From contig NW_023361979.1 of NCBI RefSeq assembly GCF_001411555.2, positions 26,211 through 90,210 on the forward strand: a stretch of DNA of 64,000 nt, in the 5' to 3' direction. Positions 1 through 12,377 of the stretch are shown in pieces. Under the pieces are notes generated by a model, which saw only the letters and a list, made by a program, of their open reading frames with translations, had not been told where the DNA came from and searched no databases. The translations under genes and the position numbers were made by a program. Source of the DNA: Juglans regia. Taxonomy: Eukaryota > Streptophyta > Magnoliopsida > Fagales > Juglandaceae. Position 1 is the stretch's first letter; each line of letters starts with the position of its first letter.

Positions 1-1229
1 ATCTACCTGTTTTCTATTCTCGATCCTCAGTCTAAGCATTCACTACATCTGAAAAATATTGTGGAGATAAGTTGAGTTATCAACAACTCAGTAAGTAGAG
101 AATATATGCTAGTATGTAAACATGAGCACTTTCAGAAAGTTCAAAATACATAAACAAAACATTTCAGTTTCAATATATAAATTTCAAAAAATACAAATTA
201 TCTAAAAATTAGAGTGACACTTCAAACTGTTCATATTCAAAAACCAACTTTTCATATTCAAAGACCCCTTTGGCTCAACATGACTGAACATATTTATCTT
301 ATCATATCATATTAGAACAAAGACCCTGTTTAACCCCCTGTGATAAGGTTGTGCATTCTGCGGAAAGCCAAACAGAACATAAATCACCATGTTACCAAAG
401 CGATTCCACATAGAATAGAGACCACTAACCATGTTTAACCCCCTGTGGTAGTGTTGTGCATTCTGCGGAAAGCCAAACAGAACATAAATCACCATGTTAC
501 CAAAGCGATTCCACTCAGAATAGAGACCACTATTATATGTCGTGGTAGGGCCAGAGGTCACTATTATATCCCCTAACAGAGCTAGGTGCCATTATTATAT
601 CCCGTGACAGGGCCAGAGGTTACTATTGTATCCTGTGACAGGGCCAAAGGTCAATATTGTATCCCATAATGGGGCCCGAGATCAGAGCAAAATAGATTCA
701 GAATCACTATATCAGAACCAGAATCAAAGTCAGAACAGAATCAGAAAGTCATGCTAAAGGTTTTTTCAGATACCACATCATATCAAAACAGAGTATTAAA
801 ATCGATTTAGATAATTTCACATTTTCCAAAATAGATTCAGAACATCTTCACGTCAAAAGCAAGAATTATCAAATTTCATTTTCAGTCCTTTTTCTCAATT
901 CAGTAACGGAATGTCAAAAGATACTTTATTCTTATTTAGAAATTCATGAGTAATACAAAACAAATAACTAGGGTCGTTTCAATTTCTTTCCAAAACAAAA
1001 CATGCATTTTTCCAAAAATCAACCTCAGTCTATTTTATTTTTATACAAAGTCTAGTGTAGGAACCCTGCTTACCTGGACTTCTTAGCTTTCCATAAAGTT
1101 TCCTCAACAATGATGAACAAATATAAATCATCACCGAGAGCTATGTGTAGCGGTGGCCTAGGTGGATGTTTAGGGCGACAAAGCTGGCAGTGGCGGCAGG
1201 TCACGTGAGTGAGGGGCTCACTGGTGGCT

Positions 1230-1990
1230 ATGTTGAGGTTTGCGGTTTGGCCATCGGGGATAGCACAACCATACCATGGGGTTAAATATGATATATGATA
1301 TGATATGGTGCCATGATATGATACGATACGATATGATATGATTAGATGAAGATGTTCAGTTATGTTATGCCAAAATGTTTTTGAATATGACCAAAGGGTT
1401 TTGAATATGAGTAGTTGGTTTTTATTATGTAAAGATTGAAAAGTCACTCTGATTTTCTGATAATACATTTTGAGATGTGCATATGAAAATGAAATGTTTT
1501 GTTTCTGCATACCAAATTTTTTAAAAAGGCTCACATTTACATATTAGTATATGTTCTCTGCTTACTGAGTTGTTGACAACTCACCCATTTTCTCCAAACA
1601 TTTTTTAGATGATGTGGATGGTTCAGCTGAGGACCAGGAATAGAAATTTTGAGCAAGGCTAAGCTAAGGATAGGTTGTTGGGTACCTTAGGGTACTATTG
1701 TTAACAAAAAGATTTCTAATGTCTTTTAGATACGTTTATGTGTCTTTTTTTTGTTTAGTAAGACTTAAAGATTTATCAGTCATTTATGTTGAGCCTATTG
1801 GGAGATTTATGCCCATTTGGTTTATGTTATTAATATAGTGATGACTTTGTGGATATTATTATGTGTCTATTTGGCAAATATGAGATTGATTATTGTTTTC
1901 GAAATCTTTGGGGATTTTAGATGTGTTGAGAGACAGGTTTATAACTGACAGGTACTAATTCTCAGACCAATCCAGAACTGGGGCATTACA
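1230..1990 (+). repeat. Inverted LTR segment inside the compound LTR
   Basis: This piece runs in the opposite direction to its surroundings. It resembles the 3' third of the plus-oriented LTR at 41937-44709, including the GGCCATCGGGGATAGCAC stretch and the TGAGTTGTTGACAACTCACC stretch, and it ends in a proper LTR terminus, GGGGCATTACA, at about 1990. The flanks on both sides are the same LTR family in reverse. The partner copy at about 46230-46990 has the same arrangement, so it predates the segmental duplication. Confidence 0.7.
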
Positions 1991-2850
1991 GTTCAAAATG
2001 ACTAAACAAAACATTTCAGTTTCAATAAGCAAATTTCAAAACATACATATTATCAAAAAAAATCTGGGCGACAATTCAAAATTTTCATATTAAAAACCAA
2101 CTTTTCATATTCAAAGACGCCTTTGGCACATCCTGACTGAACATTTTCATCTTATCATATCATATCAAAACATCATATCAGAACTGAGACCACGTTTAAC
2201 CCTCATGGTAGGGTAAGCAGAACATAAATAACCATGTTACCAAAACAATTGCACTCAGAGCAAACACCACCATTATGTCTCGTGGTAGGGCCAGAGGTCA
2301 CTATTATATCCCGTGAAAAGGCCAGAAGTCACTATTATATCTGATGATAAGGCCAGAGGTCATTATTGTATCCCTTGACAGGGCAAGAGATCAGAGCAAA
2401 ACATAATTAGAACCAGAATCAAAGTCAGAACAGAATCAGAAAGTCATGCCAAAGGTTTTTTTTTTTTTTTTCCAGATACATCATATCAAAACAGAGTACT
2501 AAAATAAATTTAGATGATTTCACATTTTCCAAAACAGATTCAGAACATCTTCACATTACATGCAAAAATTATCAAGTTTCATATTCGCTTCTTTTTCTTA
2601 GGTCAGTAACAAAATGTCAAAAATAAGCTCATGTCTATATCAGTCATGCTAGAAGATACTTTCTTCTTATATAGAATTTCATGCGTTATACAAAACAAAT
2701 AACTGAAGTCATTTCAATTTCTTTTCATAAACAAACATGCATATTTTCCAAAAATCAACCTCAGTCCATTTTATTTTTATGCAAAGTCTAGCATAGGAAC
2801 CCCGCTTACCTGGACTTCTTAACTTTTCAAAAATTTTCCTCAACAATGCC

Positions 2851-5390
2851 TGTAACACTCGGACCGATTCAAGCTCATTTTATTTTTATTTATATTTATA
2901 ACTATGTTTATATTTTTTTCACACGTCAATTTTTTTTCTCTCCCGCATGTTTATTTATTTATTTCTATTTCCGTCTTTATTTTTTTTTAAATCCCGTTGG
3001 GTTTCCTCTAATCCACTCCATGCACACACACGTCTATTTTCAACACTCTCCACAGGCACGTCTCTCTTGTATCTTTAGAGGGAGATCATCATCACGAGTC
3101 ACCCTCTGCGCGAAGAAGCCTCACGCTGCTGCCCTGCCACTCAAAGTCATAGCCACAACTCCTACTTGCAAACAGCGCATCGCCCTCCAACCCATATGCT
3201 CCACCAACCCACTGTGCACCACCATCCTCTTCACGAAGTCAACTCGTTGAGCCTCTATTTTATCTCCCAAAAATAGAGCATCTTTGGAGGGCACCGTGAA
3301 CCATAGCCACCACCCCACCTTCGTTCATAGCCACTGATCTGCACCCCTCTGCCTCGACCACGGCTCTCTCTCTTCTCGCGGTGAGCCTTCGTCGAACGCC
3401 TCCTTCCTGTCTCACGGTCTGTTTCTGTTTCTTTCCACACGTGGTGGTCCTCGCTCTCTCACTCTCCATTTTTCTCTTTCTCTCGCGCTTAGCCAAGCTT
3501 GACAGCAGCTCCACCGCACTCTTGCTCTCTACCGCGCCACCATAGCTCCTCCAGCCAGTCCCGTCGTGCCTTACCCCTCCATGCGTGCCTCGATTTCCCT
3601 TGAGTAAGCTTCTGCCGCCGCATGCTTGTGTTTTTCCGTGTGTTTATTTGTTCGGTCTTGTTCTTATAGGTTTTATACGTGCATAATATATATTATATAT
3701 ATGTAAAGTGTTAACTTGTTAGATGAGTACTATTACCAATTTACCTTAGCGTAAATTCCAGTTATATGTTTCGGACAATAGGGCTTTTTTTGGGTTATGT
3801 ATTTTAAGTGGGTTTTATTTTTAAGTCTCATAAAATATTATTTTGTGTAGATAATATTTTAATAATATTATTAGCTAAAGAAAGTAAACCTATTTTTTTT
3901 AAGAGAGGAATTTTTCATGGCGTATTTTATAAAACGTTGTCGGTACTTTAGATATTTTAAATATTACTTTTTATTGAGTTCCGTAATTGTCTTAACTCTT
4001 ATCTGATTAAATATCTTTTCGGTATGAATTTGATTAAGTGGATATTGATGATTTTAGAAAATGATGGTATTTTGGGAATTATGAGAATTTTAGGTTTTGA
4101 GGAATTAAATAGGTTATTTTAGAAGCTTAGGATAAAACCATCGAAATAAGTGGTTGATTGGAAATTTACGGGAATTACTTGATTATTTTATAGGTGACGA
4201 TTAATATTTGTTCAACATTTTTGAGGAATTCCGAAAAAGCTAAGAAGTTCAGGTAAGCGGGGTTCTTATGCTAGACTTTGTATTAAAATAAAATGAGCTA
4301 AGGTTATTTTTGGAAAATATACATATTTGATGTTGAAAAGAAATTTGAACTGCCTCAGTTATTTGTTCTGCATTACTCATGAGATTTTGTTTAAGAATAA
4401 ATTATTTTCTGTCATGACTGGTGTAAACATGAGCTTATTTTTGACATTTTGTTTCAGAACTTTGAAAAAGAGAGCGAATATGAAATTTTGTGCATAAATG
4501 TTGTGTAATGATTTTGTTCTGTTCTGAAGATTTTATGTACTCTGATATGGTCTGATGTGATTTTTGAAGAGCTCTGGCATAACATTCTGTTTTTGTTTTT
4601 GTTCCATTCTGACCTCGCCACGGGTGTAAAACTGTGGCCTCTGTTCGGGTTGATACCAACTTTTCTATTTCTGGTGCACCCACTTTGGAAACAAAGTGGT
4701 TTTCTGCGTGGTCTTTCCCATGTGCACACTCGGGGCTCTGAGAATGAATAAGGGGAAGATTCACATTCTGTTTCTGCTCTGTTAGCTACCGAGATTTGCA
4801 CAATCCTACCACGGAGGTTAAATATGGTTTTTGTTCTGATATGATAAAACAAGATGTGATGTTTCAGTTTATGCTATGCCAAAGGGATTTTAATTATGAA
4901 TATTTTTCGAACTTTCGCTCTGATATTTTGATAACATGTTCTGACACTGCATTTTGAAAACATTATTCTAATTCTGCATTCTGAAAGAAAATATTTTTAT
5001 TCTGCATTCTGAACTCTGTAAATGCTCATGTTTACACTCTAGTATATGTCCTCTGCTTACTGAGTTGTTGATAACTCACCCCTTATCTCCATATATTTTT
5101 CAGATAATATTGATGGTCCAGCTGGAGAACAAGAGTAGAAAGTTTTAGCAGGTGTGATGATCAGAGTGGAATAAGTGCCTAAGGGTACAAGTGCATATTT
5201 GAGAGTCGTAGTCAGTAAACTGAATTTATGTTTCGGATATTTTGATTTGATGAGTTAAGGATAATTTCGAGTTTTAGAGAATTTTTAATTTATGTTATTA
5301 AGATTTTCTTTATTGTCCCCATGGAGGAACTTAGATATTTGGATTGATTAAATTAATTAATCAATTCAAATTAATTAATCAGAGTGGAAT
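2851..5390 (+). mobile_element. Solo-LTR-like insertion with lost 3' end
   Basis: The sequence starts TGTAACACTC directly after ATGCC, at the exact point where the partner copy (47869) is uninterrupted. It matches the solo LTR at 41937-44709 in order: CT-rich leader, AT-rich middle, then the TGAGTTGTTGATAACTCACC block near 5066. The expected GTTACA end and second ATGCC are missing. Instead the sequence passes through an AT-rich palindromic stretch and a repeated 33-bp tract into partner-copy sequence equivalent to 48901. The start is clear; the end coordinate is approximate. Confidence 0.75.
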
Positions 5391-5849
5391 AAGTGCCTAA
5401 GGGTACAAGGGATGAGGGAATGAGAGATGTACGTGCATGGGGATGGGAGTCATGCAAGATTGGGGGAGGGGGGGTTAAAGAAAACTAACTGAACGTTGGT
5501 TGGTTCTCACGGGTTGGGTTTTGGGGTGATCGGGTAGGGCCCATTTTGAATTTTTAGGCTCACATTTTGGGTGGCATAAGAAATTAATAACTGGGCTTTT
5601 TCCTGAGTTTTGGTCCTCGACTCAACTCTAAAAATAATCCAACTTGGCCAAAATTTTCTCGACCCATAAGAAGATTTTTACCCTAATTATCAAATCCAAT
5701 GAAATAAAATCATATTTTGCCAAAATAAAAATAGTAGACCTGTAGTTTATTCCAAAAAATTTACTCGCAATTTCAAATGGACTTTTTCGTACCTATAAAC
5801 TCCAAAATAAAGAAAAGGGCTTGGTGCTAGGCCCGGGTGTTACATCAGG

Positions 5850-6187
5850 TATTCTAGATTTGTTCCCTATAACTTATTTACATCTATATTGGTTTTATAT
5901 ATTATATAACATTGTTAATTTCTCTTGCAACACTTAAGTTCTATTAATGCACATAATAGAACGTCTTTAACAATCCAGCATCGCGCCAGTTCAAGGTCAT
6001 TCCAACACCTTACCGATAAAATGGTAATTAATATTTTTTAAAATTCAGTCATAGTATGCTTTTTTAAAATTACTAATGTGGCTTTGTTAGAAACGCGATG
6101 ATCCTGAAAATTTTTCTCTCATTCATATCAATGCTGCTACCTGATGTGTACAACGAGTGGATTGATCCTGTCGCTAAAGATAATTAT
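5850..6187 (+). pseudogene. CACTA transposon Transposase_24-like exons, remnant
   Basis: Two exon-like pieces are visible. One, ending at ATG|GTAATT (6023), encodes a short run ending HRASSRSFQHLTDKM. The second, 6091-6187, begins after TTGTTAG, ends before GTAAGT, and after a frame change encodes NEWIDPVAKDNY. This order resembles the plant Ptta/En/Spm transposase family (Transposase_24): a basic HRxxSRSF block, then a W-V/I-D-P-xA block. The upstream exons lie left of the inserted LTR, outside the window; their duplicated counterparts are at 41297-44830. Frameshifts make it a pseudogene. The family assignment rests on motif memory. Confidence 0.6.
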
Positions 6188-6189
6188 GT

Positions 6190-6706
6190 AAGTGAGTTCA
6201 TTTTATGTGAATAAATTATATCAACATGTGAATAGATATTATGTTTACCTTCTATTTCTTTTAATATGTTAGCTATTGTGTGTTTTCTTCCTAATTGTAA
6301 GAAAAATTATTGAGATGTAGTCAGCCTTTGAAAAATCTTTTCCTTGTGAAAAATTATATCAACGTGACGCTAGCATCCTACGTAAATTAAATGTTGAACG
6401 TTACACTTCCAAAACAGGGCATACGAAAATTAAATGCGGATTGACATATTTCCTAAACAGTGCAACCTAAACAAATTATTTATTCTATAGCCATAAACGC
6501 GCTGGAAGCTCCGTCCTTATTAGCTGTGCACCTTCCATATCAATCCTCCGCAACAATCAGCAACCAATATTTGATCACGATATAATGCTGATTCTCCTTA
6601 TTTATCTAGACTAGTAGTACTTAAGTACTGGGACTCCAACTAAAAACTTCTTGCATCTCTTGATCATCCATCTCTAGCCAGGTAACATATACACTAAAAT
6701 TCTGAT
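6190..6706. other. AT-rich stretch with no recognised feature
   Basis: This lies downstream of the BAHD gene (which reads leftward) and after the CACTA exons. It should hold the acyltransferase 3' UTR and probably the decayed 3' part of the CACTA element. I found no reading frame of note, RNA gene or CACTA terminal repeat. Confidence 0.4.
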
Positions 6707-8026
6707 TTAATCCTGGACAGTTGGGTTGGAAGATGCAAATCCAAGCAGATCTTTATCTTGTTCAAATAATGCCATGTCTTCTTCACTAAGAGTAATCCAA
6801 GCTTCTATTCCGCTGCCATCTCTCGTATCCATCAGATATATGGAATTCTTGAACATTATATTATTACCCATAGTCACCCATGTTGGCTTCCCCAAACCAA
6901 AGTCAGCCTCATATAGTGGATATCTGCACCAGCTGGAAATGAAAATGTGGTCTGTATTACCCTGTGAGGCGAAAAGACTACTAAGATGTTTGATATCTGG
7001 ACTAACCACAGAGAAAGCCTCGTCCCCAGATAACTTTGATGCATAATCTTCACTAAAAGCTTCTTTTCCTTTCCTTAACTCAGTAACCAACCGATGCAAC
7101 TGTATCTCATTGTCTGTTGTCTCTCGCCGATAAAACCACACGAGATTTCCAAAAGCATTTTTAGGAAAGGGCGGAGTAAGCCTTTCGCGGATGTTCACCG
7201 CTTGGGTCAGTCTAGATGGCAATAGAAACTTGCGTTTTGATCTTGAGACGGTTATTGCACATTTCCAAATAAGAGATGAGACTGCTTCAACGCGTGTGGG
7301 CTGTAGAACGTTGGCGCAGGCGGCTTTTGTCTTGAGAGCATCAATCTTTGGTGCATCAAACACGTACCTCCTTGAAACAGTCGTCTCGTTCGCCAAGCTC
7401 ATGGCTAGTGAGGGCAATTTATGTCTCGGAGGTATGCGAGATGCGGCACTGAATTCCGGAGGCAGCACTGCTTCACCAGACGCGGCAAGAGCCGCGCTAG
7501 CCCAACTATTAGTGAACATGCTAGTCGTGGCTGCATCGGCTACCTTGTGGGAAACACACACACCAATGGCCAATCCACCACATTCAAAGAAGCTAGCTTG
7601 AACTAGAACCAAAGGTTCCAAGCTTGGTTGATCCATAGGTTCAGTCACTTTCGGAAGAAAGTGGTACAACATTTTCTGTTCGGGACGTTGTTCAAGAATG
7701 TCTGAGAGATGGCAATCGACTCGTGCTTCCAAATAATCAACGCCAACATCGTTGCACTCAATTGAGACATTATTTTTTACTCTCCCAGCAAGTGGATAGA
7801 AACGACGCAGGGTTTCAGACAATGATGTCTTTAGCCTATGGGATATATCAACGGCCTTGAAATGGGGAAGATCACAAGGGTTGTTTGAGTAGAATATCAC
7901 CACTGATATATAATTTTCGTGTAGTAGCTGATCTAAAAGGGAGAGGTCGAAGCATCTAAGATGATGGGGAGTTGGACAGGAAGGTTTTATTACCTCTCTA
8001 TTGATCATCTCAACTTTGATCTCCAT
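6707..8026 (-). CDS. BAHD acyltransferase, vinorine synthase-like (439 aa)
   Basis: A single uninterrupted frame of 439 codons, the usual BAHD length (about 430-460 aa). BAHD enzymes are soluble cytosolic proteins that transfer an acyl group from acyl-CoA to the hydroxyl or amine of a specialised metabolite. The catalytic motif HxxxD is present as HKVAD (residues 160-164), with the His acting as general base. The structural DFGWG motif appears as DFGLG (375-379), a Trp-to-Leu change seen in some family members. QAVNIR (276-281), LRRFYPLAGRV near 73-83 and AFGNLV near 291-296 fit the same fold. The start gives MEIKVEMINREVIKPSCPTP, typical of the vinorine synthase/clade III group. No introns are needed. 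Neighbours are all transposons, so context gives no pathway. The partner duplication lacks the gene. The substrate cannot be read from sequence. Confidence in family is high, in a precise function low. Confidence 0.93.
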   Translation of the reverse strand: MEIKVEMINREVIKPSCPTPHHLRCFDLSLLDQLLHENYISVVIFYSNNPCDLPHFKAVDISHRLKTSLSETLRRFYPLAGRVKNNVSIECNDVGVDYLEARVDCHLSDILEQRPEQKMLYHFLPKVTEPMDQPSLEPLVLVQASFFECGGLAIGVCVSHKVADAATTSMFTNSWASAALAASGEAVLPPEFSAASRIPPRHKLPSLAMSLANETTVSRRYVFDAPKIDALKTKAACANVLQPTRVEAVSSLIWKCAITVSRSKRKFLLPSRLTQAVNIRERLTPPFPKNAFGNLVWFYRRETTDNEIQLHRLVTELRKGKEAFSEDYASKLSGDEAFSVVSPDIKHLSSLFASQGNTDHIFISSWCRYPLYEADFGLGKPTWVTMGNNIMFKNSIYLMDTRDGSGIEAWITLSEEDMALFEQDKDLLGFASSNPTVQD

Positions 8027-8060
8027 GGCTAGCTATTTGTCCACTTACTCTTGTACTTTG

Positions 8061-8061
<1 letters not shown>

Positions 8062-8101
<40 letters not shown>
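8062..8101. repeat. (TA)n(GA)n microsatellite upstream of the BAHD gene
   Basis: An ATATAT run passes into a GA run starting about 35 bp upstream of the acyltransferase ATG. On the minus strand this is a CT run followed by a TA run close to the start codon. It may be leader or core promoter sequence: pyrimidine-rich leaders and TATA-like runs are common in plants, but no specific TATA box can be chosen. Confidence 0.7.
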
Positions 8102-8517
8102 AATGTTCCAAGAGGTTATGTCACCGCTTCACTATTAAAACTTAAATTAAAAACTACATTATTATATATAAATAACTTTCAAATCTATAATTTTATCCTA
8201 TATTTAATTATATAGAGTTATAAGCTGCGTGTCTTAAGAGGTTACGTTGTAAATTTATCATATTCATTCAACATTATATAAACTAATGTCCTACTGCATT
8301 GTAAATTAATCAAAGCTAATTATAAGCTGACTTCATGCGGGAAGGAACGCATAAAAGGGCGGGAAACATGACGTAAATTAAGGCCACCTAGCTAGGACAG
8401 TCACCGCATGCATGCGAGCTTGATCTGTACAACTTCAATGAATTGTATTCATTTCGTTTCGACACATACTCATTTCATTACGGCACATACTTCATCATTA
8501 GAGGGATGCGAGTAGTT
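8102..8517. promoter_or_regulatory. Putative upstream/promoter region of the BAHD gene
   Basis: About 400 bp of AT-rich single-copy-looking DNA lies between the acyltransferase start and the next repeat. No reading frame or transposon end is evident. It is called a promoter region only by position; no specific transcription factor site can be supported. Confidence 0.3.
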
Positions 8518-8705
8518 GGCTTGGTGTTTGATGTAATTTAAACTCATCTCAATTTATCTTATTATTATAAATTTTTCAAATTTTAATGCAAAATAGAACA
8601 AACAATTTAATTTTTTCAAATCTCAAAATAATAATAATATTATAATAATATTTTATTTTACTATTCACAAATCATCTCAACTCATCTCTAATCCAATCCA
8701 TCCCA
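8518..8705. mobile_element. MITE-like AT-rich element
   Basis: The stretch has AACTCATCTCAATT near its left side and AATCATCTCAACTCATCTC near its right side around a core of ATAATAATATTATAATAAT. I recall very common short repeats with this GAGATGAG plus AT-core composition in Fagales genomes. A target duplication could not be fixed by eye, so the limits are approximate. Confidence 0.4.
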
Positions 8706-10857
8706 TAGCCAATTATTACATCCATGCCCACTACGCCACTATTAGGGGTGTTCTTCATCAGGGTTCCGACCCGGGAACCCGGGTGGATTCCCGGAAATCC
8801 GGGTTGTATCCGGATTTTTTTTATTTTAGTAAAAGTCTATTTTATAAACTTTTTTTTTCTAAGAAGTCAAGTTCATGAAACGCATAATATTTGTGTTCAA
8901 AAAATACTAAATGCATGTAAAACAAAAAAACAAATCCAATATTCTTCTGTGCATGCATCACAATGTAATCCACTACATATTACACTAATGGTATTTATAA
9001 ATTACATTACCAAACACAAAATTATAAGAAATGAGTTACAAAATCAATAGCACAGTCTTCTCTTAGTGATTTAATCTCACCAAATAATAGTTCATTGTCA
9101 ATTCCTGTAGCCAATAAATGAAAAAGCTCATTAACTAGTTCTGCATATTATATTCAAATAGAATATTATAAAAGAGTATAGAAAATGAGTATAAAAATTG
9201 ATGGTTTTATACATAAAGATTGCAGCACCTCAAAATGGTTTTGCAATTAATGACGATACATCAGAATAATGTCAAGAAATGCACCCAAACAGTCCAAGCA
9301 AGCTAAAGGGCAGTCATAGAAAAGATGCATATCAGATTCAATATCACCCAAAATAGTCTATTGTATGCTTGCAAATGCATGTGCTAGTGTTTGGCAATAA
9401 TAGTGAACAACTCTAGACAGAGCATAATGGCAAAAAAGAGTTCAGATAACAAAAATCCTATTATTTCAGATAAGCTTGTTTGGGTAAGCAAAATTAAAAT
9501 GCATTTTAGGCCAAGAACTATTGAGATTAGAAAAAAGAAGCATGAGCTAAACATCATTATTAGGCCACCAATACCCTATAAAAAGCCTTTGCTTTTCTCT
9601 AAAATAGTCAAGCAAAACAAGTCTATAAAACTCTATTCACCACCAATCACAACTAACAAAATAATAACAATAAAGAATCTAAGCTAAACAAAAATCTAAC
9701 AAATACCACCACGCACCAATGTCCCAAACAATCCATGAGTTATAAAAGCTCAACAGAGAGAGAGAGAGAGAGAGAGAGTGAGAGTGAGGGTTTCGAGTAA
9801 CCGGTAGATCTGGCCAACCAAAACACTACTCACGCGCTATCACAACATAACATGTTATAGATCTGGGCGACGAAATAAAACCCAAAAAGAAAAGAGCAGA
9901 TCTAGCAAAACGACAGCTCTACTAGTCACCGGCGACGATGGCTAGGGTTTCGGCTTTCCCCAACACACTCTAGAAATGAAAGAAACCTCCCCCTAAGAGA
10001 AGAGATCTAAACGCTCAAAATAGAGAGAGAGAGAGAGAGGAACATACCGAGAGTAGCAAAAAGGCTTCTGTCTTCTGTGGATGGTGGCCTCTGATAGCAC
10101 CGACGGCGATGGTTGTGGTTTCGGAGCTCTGTCGAGAGAGAGAGAGAGAGAGAGAGAAGTAAGACAGAGAAGAGAAGAGAGAAGGCTTCTTCCCTTTATT
10201 ACGGGCAAGAGACTGAAGAGAGAGAGCGTAGGTTTTCGTTTGGACTTTGGGCAAGAGAAGAGAGATCGAGAGCTAGGGTTTCCGTTTGACACTTTGGCAA
10301 GAGAGAGAGATGGAGAGCCAGGGAGTCAAGGACAAGGGTTTGGAAGTGGACTTTGAGCGAGAGAGAGAAGACATTGCAAGGAAGAATGAGGGCTTTTTTT
10401 TTATATATAACCCGGGTATCGGATGTTAAATCCGGAACCCAGGTTTTATAACCAGATCCGACCCGAATTAATTCGGATTTTGTAATGCGGGTTTCGGCCC
10501 AGATTTCATCTGAGCCAGAATCTGGTTATCTAGGTTTCATATCGTGTAACGACCCGATCCTATATTTTTAGGGATAAATTACATATAAATTTTTTTAAAG
10601 CTCAATAAATGAGTTAAAGCGAATTATCAAATGATTTTTTTTAAAACCTAGAGTTAAGGCTCCATTATTATTATTTTATTTTTTTTAATTTTTACTCCAA
10701 GCACGTGTGTGTTAGAGTCCAAACACTATTACTATTCTTATTTTCTCTTCATAATAAAACTACGGATTTGGTTCTATAAAATTCAAACACTCACGAAATC
10801 TAATCCACTTCCATGCATGTACGTTTCTTCTCCTTCTTCACTGGGGTTTTCATTCGT

Positions 10858-10867
10858 CTATATATAG
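10858..10867 (+). promoter_or_regulatory. TATA-like box of the LTR
   Basis: CTATATATAG sits about 310 bp into the LTR, directly before a long C-rich, AT-poor transcribed-leader-like region. This matches the position of a retrotransposon U3 promoter. Activity is inferred. Confidence 0.45.
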
Positions 10868-12377
10868 AGCTAGGCTCATTACGTCCAACCCGGGCCAATT
10901 TTTCCAACGTGAAAAACCACCAGCCCCATCCTCAAGCCGAAACCAACCCCTCACACCACCAGACTATCACGTCATTTTCCCTCCACCTTGAATACCAAAG
11001 ACAACCATGTTTTCTATTCAATCCTCCATCGCCCACTAGAAGAGGATCACCTCACTGCAGCCACCAGATAGCCGCCCAACAAACCACCTGCACGACTGAA
11101 ACCGGTGCGTTAGCACTGCCCAGCCCCACGTTTAGTCCCATTGCATGGCTACCCCACTCCACCACCATCGCTCAGCCATTCCTTCACGTGCGCCCCAAAC
11201 TGCCAGCCCACTGCACAGAACAAGTTCGAAAGAAAACTGCACGTCGCAGTAGCAAGTTTAACCCCTGCTTGCACCCGTGCCGCAGGAAGCTCCTCCACAT
11301 CTCCTCCATTAGCCACAGCACCACGAAGGACCACCTAGATCTGCCCTAGTCCACCTCGTTGCCTAGCTAGCAGAACCACTGCACGGCCTACCCTCAGAAA
11401 AGCCAACAAGCCGCTGCCATCCTCCCCTATTTTAGCACCTAGAAACAGAGTATTTTTGGAGCCCACCATAGAGCCAAGTTCCAACCTTTTCAACCGTCGC
11501 TCCTCGTCAGTAACGTCCTCAACACATGCCGCAACTCGGCTAGCTACGCCCTGGACCACCATACGTAAGTCCTCTCCCTCAAGCCGTGTCCTTTCCCCCT
11601 CGTTGGTCTCGTCCCTCTCACTTGGTCTCTCTCTCTCTCTCAAGCTTTAGGTTTCTCTCTATCTCTCCAGCCTTGAGCCACCCAGCTCTGCCGTTCTGCA
11701 CCACCAAGCTCGAAAGCCTCACGCCTAGCTCTCGGTAAGCCCCTGCCCTTTGCTTCACGCGTAAAAACCCAACCCGAATGCATGCAACCCGTAAAATCAA
11801 CTTTAGGTAGGTTAGTTAAATTACAAAAATGCCCTTTGTTTTGTTTTCCAAAAATACCCATGCCTATTTAGGATTAAAAGATGAGAATATTTTAGTGCTA
11901 GAAAGAATCTAGGTTTAGGAATTATAGACTATTTTAGTATTTTAGATTTTAAATAAAATCACTTGTTTAATTAGAAATTTATGAAAAGTAGCAACATCAT
12001 ACCCTTACACGTATGTACGGTAAACAACATGTCTTTTATAAAAATATTATGCATGTACGCCCTCAATTGGTAGCCCCTTTTTATGTACCCAAGACATGAT
12101 AAAATTATAAAAATCCACGATTTTACACGAAGAATTATGCGTTAAATTATTTATGAAAACTCATGATTTTATGAAAGGAGTTATGCATCAAAAGATTTAT
12201 GAGGGTCATGATTTTATGTGAAGGTTTATGAAAATTGATGATCTTATGTTTTACTTTATGCATTAAAATAATTATGGAAAGTCATGCATGATTTTATGTG
12301 AGAGTTATATAAAATTATTTATGAAAAGTTATGAATTTATGTGAGGAAACATGTATCATGACTTTTATGAAAGAATG

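Larger units (their letters stand above)
1..5844 (-). mobile_element. Compound reverse-oriented LTR (5' part outside window)
   Basis: On the minus strand the right edge begins TGTAACACCCGGGCC, the usual start of long chromovirus (Tekay/Del-like) LTRs, and is followed at 5845-5849 by TCAGG, the same target duplication that flanks the complete copy at 44836-49340. The block carries an opposite-oriented LTR piece (about 1230-1990) and a later LTR insertion (2851 to about 5390). The small reading frames in it are not conserved as protein and match LTR sequence in other copies, so no gene is called. Beyond the nested pieces I see nothing else in this stretch. Confidence 0.8.

Noticed and set aside
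7191..7601. 136-codon plus-strand frame
   Set aside because: Antisense shadow of the BAHD coding sequence.
10813..11349. 178-codon plus-strand frame, Pro/His/Ser-rich
   Set aside because: It lies wholly inside a solo LTR just after its TATA-like box. The duplicate at 49421-49849 keeps only part of it with shifted frames. No domain; it is leader sequence.
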